Shown here: piece after piece, positions 1-6,903 of the stretch
How the letters are laid out: each line of letters starts with the position of its first letter
Numbering within the stretch: the stretch's first letter is position 1
Source: Anthropogastromicrobium sp963604075
GTDB lineage: Bacteria; Bacillota; Clostridia; Lachnospirales; Lachnospiraceae
Assembly (NCBI GenBank): GCA_963604075.1
Contig: CAVCPW010000014.1
Span: forward strand, 1-43,075
Length of the DNA stretch: 43,075 bases
Direction: 5' to 3'
The notes under the pieces: generated by a model
What the model saw: the letters and a program-made list of their open reading frames with translations, nothing else
The model's database searches: none
What the model was told of the DNA's origin: nothing
Position numbers and translations under genes: made by a program

Positions 1-9
1 AACAGGAAG

Positions 10-31
10 CTCCGACTTCTATAAGTCGGAG
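10..31. other. Perfect 9-bp hairpin upstream of the kinase gene
   Basis: Bases 10-18 (CTCCGACTT) are exactly complementary to 23-31 around a 4-nt loop. No T-run follows, so this is not a standard intrinsic terminator. It lies about 20 nt before the ribosome site of the first gene and could be a 5' UTR structure or the tail of an element starting outside the window. Confidence 0.5.
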
Positions 32-64
32 TAACTGACTATACTCATGGAGGTTGTAAAAACG

Positions 65-565
65 ATGCAGGGAAAGAAAAATATTGTATTGATTGGAATG
101 CCGGGAGCAGGAAAAAGTACCGTTGGAGTTGTACTGGCAAAACGACTCGGGTATCGTTTTGTAGATTCGGATCTGGTGATTCAGGAACAGACTGGAAAGC
201 TGCTCCATGAGCTGATCACTGCGCATGGAGTTGATGGGTTTTTAGATATTGAGGAGCAGATTAATGCTGGGCTTACCTGTGAGGGAGCAGTCATTGCAAC
301 CGGAGGAAGCGTTATCTATGGTGAAAAGGCCATGAAGCATCTGCGCGAGATCGGATGTGTCGTTTATCTGAAGCTTTCCTATGAGGAGATTGAGGAGCGC
401 CTTGGCGATTTGGCTGCGCGCGGCGTCGCATTGAAAAAAGGACAGACGCTCAAAGATCTGTACGATGAGCGCTGTCCATTGTATGAAAAGTATGCACATG
501 TTGTGCAGGAGTGCGATTCCAAGCAGGTCAGACAAATTGTAGAAGAACTGGCTGCTAAGAAGTAA
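65..565 (+). CDS. Shikimate-kinase-like P-loop kinase (divergent)
   Basis: A 166-residue P-loop kinase of the AroK/AroL fold. Seen: Walker A GMPGAGKST at residues 11-19, the DSD pair at 34-36 matching the shikimate-binding aspartate region, an ATGGS segment at 79-82, and a C-terminal DERCPLY segment. Family members would phosphorylate shikimate at the 3-hydroxyl with ATP in the cytoplasm. Two usual substrate-site features are altered: the arginine of the FRxxE segment is replaced (residues 59-60 read FL), and the GGG loop reads GGS. It could be a shikimate kinase paralogue with a shifted substrate. The start at 65 is preferred because GGAGG at 49-53 sits 11 nt upstream; an in-frame ATG at 47 has no ribosome site. 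No other aromatic-pathway gene is adjacent. Confidence 0.75.
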   Translation: MQGKKNIVLIGMPGAGKSTVGVVLAKRLGYRFVDSDLVIQEQTGKLLHELITAHGVDGFLDIEEQINAGLTCEGAVIATGGSVIYGEKAMKHLREIGCVVYLKLSYEEIEERLGDLAARGVALKKGQTLKDLYDERCPLYEKYAHVVQECDSKQVRQIVEELAAKK

Positions 566-589
566 GAAAAATATATAGTAGCTGCACAG

Positions 590-637
590 CCCGCGGCAAT
601 GTCGAAATAAGACATTTGCCGGCGGGTATTTTTTATT
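590..637 (+). terminator. Intrinsic terminator of the kinase gene
   Basis: A GC-rich stem (590-603 with 611-626, loop GAAATAA) is followed by TATTTTTTATT. The T-run overlaps the stop codon of the convergent rubrerythrin gene. Confidence 0.85.
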
Positions 638-1178
638 CGCCGAAGTATCTCTTAAGCAGTCCAGCAAATGCCTTGCCGTGACGAGCCTCGTCTTTGGCCA
701 TCTCATGAACGGTATCATGGATTGCATCGAGGTTTGCAGCCTTCGCACGATTGGCAAGATCCATCTTACCAGCGGTAGCACCGTTTTCAGCATCTACACG
801 CATCTGCAGATTCTTCTTTGTGGAATCAGTAACAATATCACCTAACAGCTCTGCAAACTTAGCAGCGTGCTCAGCCTCTTCATAAGCTGCCTTTTCCCAG
901 TACAGACCAATCTCCGGATAACCCTCTCTGTGAGCAACACGAGCCATAGCCAGATACATACCAACCTCAGAGCACTCGCCCTGGAAGTTTGATCTTAAAT
1001 CAGCAATGATATCTTCGCTAGCACCCTTAGCAATGCCTACAACATGTTCAGCAGCCCAGGTCATCTCTGCTTCCTGCTTTGTGAACTTGGAAGCCGGTGC
1101 CTTACATACCGGACAAGATTCAGGAGCAGTCTCTCCTTCATAAACATAACCGCAAATCTGACAGACAAATTTAGCCAT
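633..1178 (-). CDS. Reverse rubrerythrin
   Basis: A 181-residue protein with an N-terminal rubredoxin centre (CxxC at residues 6-9 and 22-25) followed by a ferritin-like di-iron domain carrying ExxH pairs (EEAEHAAKF and KDEARHGKAF). Rubredoxin-first order is the hallmark of the reverse rubrerythrins of anaerobic Firmicutes, which reduce hydrogen peroxide with electrons from NADH via partner proteins. The start is the MAKF methionine: AAGGAG lies 9 nt upstream, whereas the upstream MIM codon is too close to it. The gene lies downstream of perR in the same orientation but has its own TTGACA/TATTAT promoter overlapped by a PerR-like palindrome, so peroxide-inducible expression is expected. Confidence 0.92.
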   Translation of the reverse strand: MAKFVCQICGYVYEGETAPESCPVCKAPASKFTKQEAEMTWAAEHVVGIAKGASEDIIADLRSNFQGECSEVGMYLAMARVAHREGYPEIGLYWEKAAYEEAEHAAKFAELLGDIVTDSTKKNLQMRVDAENGATAGKMDLANRAKAANLDAIHDTVHEMAKDEARHGKAFAGLLKRYFGE

Positions 1179-1268
1179 AATCATATTCTCCTTTTCGTGT
1201 TTGTGTTGATTCTTATTTGTTACCATTACTGATCAGGGGCAGGATAGGGACAGCCTCTAATCAATAAT

Positions 1269-1316
1269 AGTAATTGTTACTGATATGATAATAGCATAAG
1301 GCATAGTTACTGTCAA
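1269..1316 (-). promoter_or_regulatory. Rubrerythrin promoter with PerR-like operator
   Basis: Read on the minus strand, TTGACA (1311-1316) and TATTAT (1288-1293) are separated by exactly 17 nt. Just downstream is the perfect palindrome AGTAA-N3-TTACT (1269-1281). The segment ATATCAGTAA next to the -10 box recurs at the same place in the perR promoter. Confidence 0.75.
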
Positions 1317-1340
1317 GCTATTTTCAAAAAATAATAGAAC

Positions 1341-1769
1341 TTATTTCTGATTTGATATCTGTGAGGATGTCTGTGAGGTTTCACAGGCAGACTGTTTTTC
1401 ACAGTCTTTGCAGATTCCCTTAAACACAAGCATGTGACTTTCTACGAGGCCATTAATGTGAGCCTGGGCAAGTTGGTTTAGTGAGTCAAGCAAAGTCATC
1501 GGTACATCCTGTACACAGCCGCATTTGCGGCAGACAAAATGATAGTGTGGCTTGACATTTGGGTCAAAACGGTCGGATTCGCCGTCCATCGGGATTTTCA
1601 TGAGCTGGCCGTTTTCTTCGAGCAGGCTTAGGTTTCGGTAGACAGTTCCGAGACTGATATTCGGGTAGGTCTGGCGCAGAGCGTGGTAGACCATTTCGGC
1701 GCTCGGATGATCGGTTCGTCCGGTGAGATATTGAACGATTGCTTCGCGCTGGCGACTGTATTTTTGCAT
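1341..1769 (-). CDS. perR: Fur-family peroxide regulator, PerR type
   Basis: A 142-residue metalloregulator with an N-terminal winged helix (residues about 1-75) and a C-terminal dimerisation and metal domain. Visible ligands fit PerR: H21, D69, H75, H77 and D88 for the regulatory metal, and CxxC pairs at 80/83 and 120/123 for structural zinc. Aspartate at the last regulatory position, rather than glutamate, is the feature usually taken to separate PerR from Fur. PerR represses peroxide-defence genes and is inactivated by metal-catalysed histidine oxidation. The neighbouring reverse rubrerythrin is a classic target. An in-frame upstream extension of 27 residues is hydrophobic and overlaps the operator and promoter, so the start at 1769 is preferred. 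The C-terminal tail is Ser/Gln-rich. Confidence 0.88.
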   Translation of the reverse strand: MQKYSRQREAIVQYLTGRTDHPSAEMVYHALRQTYPNISLGTVYRNLSLLEENGQLMKIPMDGESDRFDPNVKPHYHFVCRKCGCVQDVPMTLLDSLNQLAQAHINGLVESHMLVFKGICKDCEKQSACETSQTSSQISNQK

Positions 1770-1802
1770 AGTGAGTGGCCCTTCCTTTTTACAGATATAT
1801 TT

Positions 1803-1850
1803 AATAATAATTACTGATATTAGTATATAATAAACAGTTAGTTGTGTCAA
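1803..1850 (-). promoter_or_regulatory. perR promoter with autoregulatory operator candidate
   Basis: On the minus strand, TTGACA (1845-1850) and TATACT (1822-1827) are separated by 17 nt. Immediately downstream is ATATCAGTAA followed by an AT-rich half site; on the plus strand this reads AATAA-TAA-TTACT (1803-1815). It matches the rubrerythrin operator in sequence and position, which suggests PerR autoregulation. Confidence 0.7.
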
Positions 1851-1932
1851 TCTTTTTAAGTGGGCGTCCGAAAAATCTACGAAGGTTATCTGAAAGTGCG
1901 GAAAATGGTATGAAAAACGTGGAAAGAAACAC

Positions 1933-1961
1933 TTTAAAAAGATGTAGAAGTATGATAAAAT
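1933..1961 (+). promoter_or_regulatory. Candidate promoter for the alarmone synthetase
   Basis: TTTAAA (1933-1938), a 17-nt spacer and TAAAAT (1956-1961), about 70 nt before the start codon. The -35 box is poor. Confidence 0.45.
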
Positions 1962-2033
1962 GATATCGGGACACGAAAGAGCAGAAAAAGAAACAGAAGA
2001 AATACAGATTGGAAAATAGTTAGGAGAGCTTTA

Positions 2034-2747
2034 ATGGAACCAGTCAGCGAACACCGCATAGATAAGTGGGAAACACTTATGTTCACATACGAATCTGCGC
2101 TGAAAGAAATAGCAACAAAGATTGATATACTAAACAACGAATTTATTAAGATACACAACTACAATCCGATTGAGCATGTAACTTCACGTATCAAATCAAC
2201 GGAGAGTATTGTAAAAAAATTAAAACGCCATGGTCTGGAAGTAAATATGGAAAATATGCAAAACTGCTTAAGCGATATCGCAGGCATTCGTATCGTATGT
2301 TCCTTTACTTCCGATATTTATCGGATTGCAGATCGCATCAGCAGTCAGTCTGATATTCAGGTGTTGACCGTAAAGAACTACATCGCAAATCCAAAGCCAA
2401 ACGGCTATAAGAGTTATCATATGGTAGTTTCGGTTCCAGTGTATCTGTCAACCGGGCCGGTTAATGTAAAGGTTGAGATTCAGATCCGAACGATTGCAAT
2501 GGATTTCTGGGCATCACTTGAGCATAAAATCCGCTACAAATTTGAAGGAAAGGCACCGCAGCATATCAATGAGGAATTGAAAGCCTGCTCTGATATCGTT
2601 AACATGCTGGATGCGAAAATGCTTTCCTTGAATGAAGAGGTTCAGGCATTGCCAAAGGTCGGTGTAGAGGAACTGCACCAGGAAAACGTCAGGATGCAGA
2701 AATTGTGGGAGGAGACCAAGACAGCAGAGGAAACACAGCAAAATTAA
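2034..2747 (+). CDS. Small alarmone synthetase (RelA/SpoT domain, RelQ-like)
   Basis: A 237-residue protein that is essentially one RelA/SpoT nucleotidyltransferase domain with a C-terminal helical tail, and no hydrolase, TGS or ACT domain. That size and layout fit the RelQ/YjbM and RelP/YwaC small alarmone synthetases, which transfer pyrophosphate from ATP to GDP or GTP to make (p)ppGpp. Diagnostic stretches are DIAGIRIVCSF near residue 80, PKPNGYKSYH near 122, and VEIQIRT followed by FWASLEHKIRYK. GGAGAGC sits 9 nt before the ATG. D-lactate dehydrogenase follows in the same orientation about 100 nt downstream with no terminator visible, so co-transcription is possible. Confidence 0.92.
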   Translation: MEPVSEHRIDKWETLMFTYESALKEIATKIDILNNEFIKIHNYNPIEHVTSRIKSTESIVKKLKRHGLEVNMENMQNCLSDIAGIRIVCSFTSDIYRIADRISSQSDIQVLTVKNYIANPKPNGYKSYHMVVSVPVYLSTGPVNVKVEIQIRTIAMDFWASLEHKIRYKFEGKAPQHINEELKACSDIVNMLDAKMLSLNEEVQALPKVGVEELHQENVRMQKLWEETKTAEETQQN

Positions 2748-2847
2748 TATCTCTAAATTGCTGTTAGTGTCTGAGTATATTTTCCTGAAAAATGAGAAAC
2801 ATAACGAAAGTGGTTTTTCAGCTATGACAAACGAAAGGATTTTATTT

Positions 2848-3834
2848 ATGAATATTTTATTTTATGGTACAAAGAAGTACGACGAGCAATTTTTTGATGA
2901 AATTTTGCCTGAGTATCCGAATCTGTCAATTCATTATCTGGAGGCAAATCTGTCACCAGAGACTGCAGTACTGGCAGCAGGCTATGAGGCTGTGTGCGCA
3001 TTTGTAAATGCAAATATTGGAACTGAGACTGTTGAAGCATTGCACCGTCAGGGTGTTAAGCTCATTTTAATGAGATGTGCAGGATATAATAATGTAGATC
3101 TGAAAAAAGCAGCTGAGTATGGCATTAAGGTGGCACGTGTGCCTGGGTATTCACCGGAGGCAGTTGCAGAGCATGCGATGGCACTGGCACTCACCGCAAA
3201 TCGTCATACGCACAAGGCTTATATCAAGTGTCATGAGAATGATTTCAGTTTAAATGGACTGATGGGCGTTAATTTATATAATAAAACAGCCGGAATCATT
3301 GGTACCGGAAAGATTGGTATGGCGATGGCACGCATTTGCAAGGGTTTTGGTATGAGGGTGCTTGGTTACGAGAGGCATCCGGATCCGAACAATGATATTG
3401 AGTATGTAACGTTAGACGAGCTGTTTGCGCAAAGTGATCTGATTTCTCTGCACTGCCCTCTTACTGAGCAGACACATCATCTGATCAACCATGAATCCAT
3501 AAGCAAGATGAAGGATGGCGTAATCTTAGTCAACACATCAAGAGGCGGTGTGGTCAACACAAGGGCGTTAGTCGAGGGTATCCGTAAAGGCAAGTTCTTC
3601 GCAGTCGGACTCGATGTGTACGAGGAAGAGGATGATAAGGTTTATGAGGATCTTTCTGATACAATTCTGCAGAGATCCACGATGGCAAGACTGTTGTCAT
3701 TCCCCAATGTTATTGTAACTTCTCATCAGGGCTTCTTCACTAAAGAGGCGCTTGAGGCAATCAGCAGTATCACACTGGAGAATGCCAATGCATTTGAAAA
3801 GGGCGAACCACTTGTAAATGAAGTGACGAAGTGA
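2848..3834 (+). CDS. ldhA: D-lactate dehydrogenase (D-2-hydroxyacid dehydrogenase family)
   Basis: A 328-residue NAD-dependent D-2-hydroxyacid dehydrogenase of the LdhA type, reducing pyruvate to D-lactate to regenerate NAD+ in fermentation. Seen: Rossmann motif GTGKIG at 152-157, catalytic arginine in NTSRGG near 232, the acidic residue in LDVYEEE near 259, and the catalytic histidine in TSHQG near 293. Start 2848 is chosen because AAAGGA precedes it at a suitable distance and the protein then begins MNILFYGTKKYD, as in the family. The longer frame from 2758 has no ribosome site and adds atypical residues. Related 2-hydroxyacid dehydrogenases cannot be fully excluded, but the whole sequence reads as LdhA. 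Confidence 0.9.
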   Translation: MNILFYGTKKYDEQFFDEILPEYPNLSIHYLEANLSPETAVLAAGYEAVCAFVNANIGTETVEALHRQGVKLILMRCAGYNNVDLKKAAEYGIKVARVPGYSPEAVAEHAMALALTANRHTHKAYIKCHENDFSLNGLMGVNLYNKTAGIIGTGKIGMAMARICKGFGMRVLGYERHPDPNNDIEYVTLDELFAQSDLISLHCPLTEQTHHLINHESISKMKDGVILVNTSRGGVVNTRALVEGIRKGKFFAVGLDVYEEEDDKVYEDLSDTILQRSTMARLLSFPNVIVTSHQGFFTKEALEAISSITLENANAFEKGEPLVNEVTK

Positions 3835-4013
3835 TATTGTGATACGGTGACACAGCAAAGAAACGTAAAAGCAGGAACAGTTACGAATATGTTTGTGCGG
3901 CAGTTGCTGTGATGAAAATGGTTCAACAGGCTGCCGGGGATCCGGTGGTCTTTGATACAAAAATACATAAATATATTACGACAAAACACTAATCAGAAGG
4001 GCGGTAAGGAACA

Positions 4014-4595
4014 ATGAAACTGTTAGAAGAAAGAATTCGCAAGGATGGTATTGTAAAGCCGGGAAACGTATTAAAGGTTGACAGCTTTTTAAACCACCAG
4101 ATGGATATCGAACTGTTTTCAGAGATGGGAAAAGAATTTAAGAGATTGTATGAGGGTTGTCCGATCAATAAGATTCTGACAATCGAGGCAAGTGGTATTG
4201 GCGTAGCCTGTATCGCAGCACAGTATTTCCATGTACCGGTTGTATTCGCAAAGAAGGCTCAGAGTATCAATCTGGATGGCGATGTATATTCAACCAAGAT
4301 TCAGTCTTTCACACATCGCAGAATTTACGATGTAATCGTTTCAAAAAAGTTTCTTTCCCCTGATGATCACGTGTTGATCATTGACGATTTCCTGGCAAAC
4401 GGATGCGCACTTGAGGGTCTGATTAGCATCGTAAATAGCTCTGGCGCTACAATTGAAGGCGTTGGTATCGCAATCGAGAAGGGCTTCCAGAAGGGCGGAG
4501 ATCTGATCCGCAGCAAGGGCGTTCGTGTGGAATCTCTTGCAATTATTGAGGGTATGAATCCAGAGACCGGAGAGATTTCTTTCCGTGAGCAGTAA
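4014..4595 (+). CDS. xpt: Xanthine phosphoribosyltransferase
   Basis: A 193-residue type I phosphoribosyltransferase, the usual Xpt length, converting xanthine plus PRPP to XMP for purine salvage. The PRPP-binding loop VLIIDDFLANG lies around residue 125, and the N-terminus (MKLLEERIRKDG, then VLKVDSFLNHQMD) is characteristic. Many Firmicute xpt genes follow a guanine riboswitch; the 179-nt gap upstream (3835-4013) shows no recognisable purine aptamer core. A dispersed hairpin repeat begins 3 nt after the stop codon, followed by a hairpin and a terminator. Confidence 0.93.
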   Translation: MKLLEERIRKDGIVKPGNVLKVDSFLNHQMDIELFSEMGKEFKRLYEGCPINKILTIEASGIGVACIAAQYFHVPVVFAKKAQSINLDGDVYSTKIQSFTHRRIYDVIVSKKFLSPDDHVLIIDDFLANGCALEGLISIVNSSGATIEGVGIAIEKGFQKGGDLIRSKGVRVESLAIIEGMNPETGEISFREQ

Positions 4596-4597
4596 AT

Positions 4598-4647
4598 TTT
4601 AACCAAATCAAGCAAGTAGCGAAGCGGATTGCGAATATCCGCTTGAC
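4598..4647. repeat. Dispersed hairpin repeat A, copy 1 (50 nt, complete)
   Basis: This copy begins 3 nt after the xpt stop. Its core AAGCGGAT (4622-4629), loop TGCGAAT and ATCCGCTT (4637-4644) form an 8-bp hairpin. Near-identical copies occur at 19719-19768 and 32491-32536, with a truncated one at 21655-21687. Confidence 0.9.
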
Positions 4648-4671
4648 AAGTATTGCGGCAAATATTGAAGG

Positions 4672-4725
4672 ATACGAAAGAAAGTTTCGTATGCAAGAGG
4701 GCGGTGATGAGCCGTCCTCTTTTTA
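4672..4725 (+). terminator. Hairpin plus intrinsic terminator after xpt
   Basis: A perfect 8-bp hairpin (ATACGAAA at 4672-4679 with 4685-4692) is followed by a second stem, AGAGGGCGG (4696-4704) with CCGTCCTCT including one G-T wobble, ending in TTTTTAT. The second stem is a good intrinsic terminator. Confidence 0.8.
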
Positions 4726-4801
4726 TGAGTAAGTTTACGAAAAAAAATAAGGAAACAAAATTATATAAGAAAGAAAAATCAGATAAGGAAAAAATTGGAA
4801 T

Positions 4802-5248
4802 ATGAAATTAGTAATTCAACGAGTAAACCATGCCAGTGTAACGGTGGATGGTGAAATTACAGGAAAAATTGGAAAAGGCTATCTGGTACTTCTTGGCGTT
4901 GGACAGGGCGATGATGAGCAGATGGTGGAACGCTACGTAAAAAAGCTTCATAAATTGCGAATTTTTTCTGATGATGAAGGAAAAATCAATCGTTCAATTG
5001 AGGATGTAGGCGGAGAGGTACTTGTCGTGTCCCAGTTTACATTATATGCGGACTGCAAAAAAGGTAATCGCCCAAGCTTTACACAGGCAGGATCCCCAGC
5101 AGAGGCAGAGCGTCTTTATGAATATTTTCTGGAGGAATGTCGAAAAGAATTTGGCAAGGTTGAGCATGGAATTTTTGGTGCCGATATGAAGGTTGCACTG
5201 GAAAATGATGGTCCGTTCACGGTGATTTGGGACAGCAGAGAGTGGTAA
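4802..5248 (+). CDS. dtd: D-aminoacyl-tRNA deacylase
   Basis: A 148-residue protein of normal length for Dtd, which removes D-amino acids (and glycine mischarged on tRNA-Ala) from tRNA in the cytoplasm. Both family motifs are present: SQFTL at 77-81 and a C-terminal NDGPFT corresponding to the NxPxT motif. The N-terminus MKLVIQRVNHASVTVDGE is typical. AAGGA lies about 14 nt before the ATG in an A-rich leader. In many Firmicutes dtd follows relA; here a small alarmone synthetase lies 2 kb upstream, but a terminator separates them, so dtd is probably transcribed on its own. Confidence 0.94.
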   Translation: MKLVIQRVNHASVTVDGEITGKIGKGYLVLLGVGQGDDEQMVERYVKKLHKLRIFSDDEGKINRSIEDVGGEVLVVSQFTLYADCKKGNRPSFTQAGSPAEAERLYEYFLEECRKEFGKVEHGIFGADMKVALENDGPFTVIWDSREW

Positions 5249-5314
5249 ATATATGTCTGAAGTTCAGTTAAAATGGCATATATGTGAAATTTACATGAAA
5301 TTTTGATGAATTGG

Positions 5315-5343
5315 TTTTCAAATGCATAAATTTATGATAGAAT
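5315..5343 (+). promoter_or_regulatory. Promoter of the secreted isomerase gene
   Basis: TTTTCA (5315-5320), a 17-nt spacer and TAGAAT (5338-5343), about 60 nt upstream of the start codon. Confidence 0.55.
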
Positions 5344-5369
5344 AGTTTCAAGTCATTCAAAGAAAGGGC

Positions 5370-5391
5370 GTCCTGACTTGTTATTCAGGAC
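5370..5391 (+). other. 5' UTR hairpin abutting the ribosome site
   Basis: GTCCTGA (5370-5376) pairs perfectly with TCAGGAC (5385-5391) around an 8-nt loop. The Shine-Dalgarno-like AGGTGAAGG starts on the next base, so the hairpin ends exactly at the ribosome site. Confidence 0.55.
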
Positions 5392-5402
5392 AGGTGAAGG
5401 AA

Positions 5403-6653
5403 ATGAGAAGAAGATTTTTGGCAGCAGCACTCGGTATGAGCATGGCATTGGCGACAACTCCGGCAGCAGCATTTGCAGAGGAGACAAGCACAGAGGAAGC
5501 AACCGAGGTTGCCTCAGAGGATGAGACCGGTGCTGAGGAAGAGTCCAGCGAAGCTGAGACAGAGGCTTTTGATTATAGCGAAGGCTACGATGAGAAGGGA
5601 TTTTTTGAGGGCGTTAAGGCTCTTGATTATGTAACACTTCCAGATTATAGTTCAATTGAAGTACCTGACACTGTGGTACCGTCTGATGATGACGTTCAGA
5701 GCCAGATCGACAGCACCCTGAGTTCATATTCTACCACTAATCAGATCACAGATACAGATCGTCTGATCGAGGATGGCGACACTGTAAATATTGATTATGT
5801 AGGTTCTATTGATGGTGTTGAGTTTGACGGTGGAAGTACAGAGGGTAACGGTACTACTGTTACTATCGGTGTAACTAGCTACATTGATGGTTTCTTAGAT
5901 CAGCTGATCGGTCATGCACCAGGCGAGACATTTGATATTAATGTTACATTCCCGGAGGATTATGGTAACGAGGATTTAAACGGAAAGGATGCTGTGTTCA
6001 GCATTACAATCAATTATATCGAAGAGACTATAGTTCCGGAGTTAGATGATGATTTTGTAGCAGAGAATCTGACTGGTTATGATAGTGCAGAGGATTATCG
6101 TCAGAGCGTATATGACAAGCTGTATAAGAATAATCTGTTTAACGAGCTGTCTGAGTATCTTGTAAGCAACTGTGAGTTCTCAGAGATTCCGCAGAGTGTA
6201 TCAGATACCATCTACAATGAGCGTTATGAGCGTTATTCTTACTATGCACAGATGTATGGCATGGATATGGACAGCTTCCTGTCTGCAAATGGACTGGATG
6301 AGGATTCTTTCAGAGATATGTGGAGCAGCTATACCAAGGCTTGTCTGGCATATCAGGCTGTTATGGAGGATGCCGGCTGGGAGATGAGCACAGATGATGC
6401 AAAAGAGGAGCTGGGATTCGATGATGACTCTTATGATAGTGCAGTAAGTAACTTTGGTGAGCCATATGTGCTTGCAGTTGCTATGCAAAGCTATGTATTG
6501 GATAAGCTTGGCGACAATGTAGTATTAGTTGAGACAGAGGAAGAGTCTTCAGAAGAGGCATCTTCAGAAGAAGCATCCTCAGAGGAAGCGTCCTCAGAAG
6601 AAACATCAACAGAAGAAGCATCCTCAGAAGAAGCATCTTCTACTGCAGAATAA
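5403..6653 (+). CDS. Secreted trigger-factor-like peptidyl-prolyl isomerase
   Basis: About 416 residues. An N-terminal signal peptide (MRRRF, a hydrophobic run, then an AFA-EE cleavage site) has no lipobox cysteine. An acidic Ser/Glu/Thr linker follows to about residue 55, then an FKBP-type isomerase domain (about 105-220, including DTVNIDYVGSIDGVEFDGG), then a helical C-terminal part resembling the trigger-factor SurA-like region. The last 35 residues are a degenerate SSEEA repeat. The architecture suggests an extracytoplasmic folding helper like PrsA, but with the trigger-factor isomerase. The start is ATG at 5403; a GTG at 5394 is an alternative. It is monocistronic, with its own promoter and terminator. 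Confidence 0.8.
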   Translation: MRRRFLAAALGMSMALATTPAAAFAEETSTEEATEVASEDETGAEEESSEAETEAFDYSEGYDEKGFFEGVKALDYVTLPDYSSIEVPDTVVPSDDDVQSQIDSTLSSYSTTNQITDTDRLIEDGDTVNIDYVGSIDGVEFDGGSTEGNGTTVTIGVTSYIDGFLDQLIGHAPGETFDINVTFPEDYGNEDLNGKDAVFSITINYIEETIVPELDDDFVAENLTGYDSAEDYRQSVYDKLYKNNLFNELSEYLVSNCEFSEIPQSVSDTIYNERYERYSYYAQMYGMDMDSFLSANGLDEDSFRDMWSSYTKACLAYQAVMEDAGWEMSTDDAKEELGFDDDSYDSAVSNFGEPYVLAVAMQSYVLDKLGDNVVLVETEEESSEEASSEEASSEEASSEETSTEEASSEEASSTAE

Positions 6654-6725
6654 TAAAATAGCAGTGATTATTCAATATAGTCTGGTTGCAGCATTTTTGG
6701 GGAACAGTAAAAATGTGGCTAGAAG

Positions 6726-6761
6726 CCTCGGGGGAGTGGAAACGCTCTTTCGAGGTTTTTT
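6726..6761 (+). terminator. Intrinsic terminator after the isomerase gene
   Basis: CCTCG (6726-6730) pairs with CGAGG (6751-6755), with an inner GAG/CTC extension, followed by TTTTTT. Confidence 0.75.
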
Positions 6762-6804
6762 AAGTGCAATGAAGTGCAGCAAAATCAAAATGAGGCTCTA
6801 TTGC

Positions 6805-6860
6805 TATCAAATCTGGCAGAGTACAACGTCCATAGGAGCGATGCACCGCATGGGCGTGGA
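6805..6860. repeat. Dispersed hairpin repeat B, copy 1 (56 nt)
   Basis: Identical to 19825-19880 except for one base (A for C before ACGTCC). The 3' two thirds form a stem in which ACGTCCAT pairs with ATGGGCGT (one G-T pair). It lies about 30 nt before the ribosome site of the MATE gene. Confidence 0.85.
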
Positions 6861-6903
6861 GACTTCATAAATAGATGCCATACAAAAAAAGGAGAAAGAG
6901 AAA

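Noticed and set aside
3835..4013. Guanine riboswitch expected upstream of xpt
   Set aside because: The gap lacks the conserved purine-aptamer core sequences and any terminator hairpin before the gene, so it is not reported.
4367..4696. 109-codon minus-strand frame through xpt and repeat A
   Set aside because: It owes its openness to the repeat (the same peptide stretch recurs at copy 2) and lies antisense to xpt.
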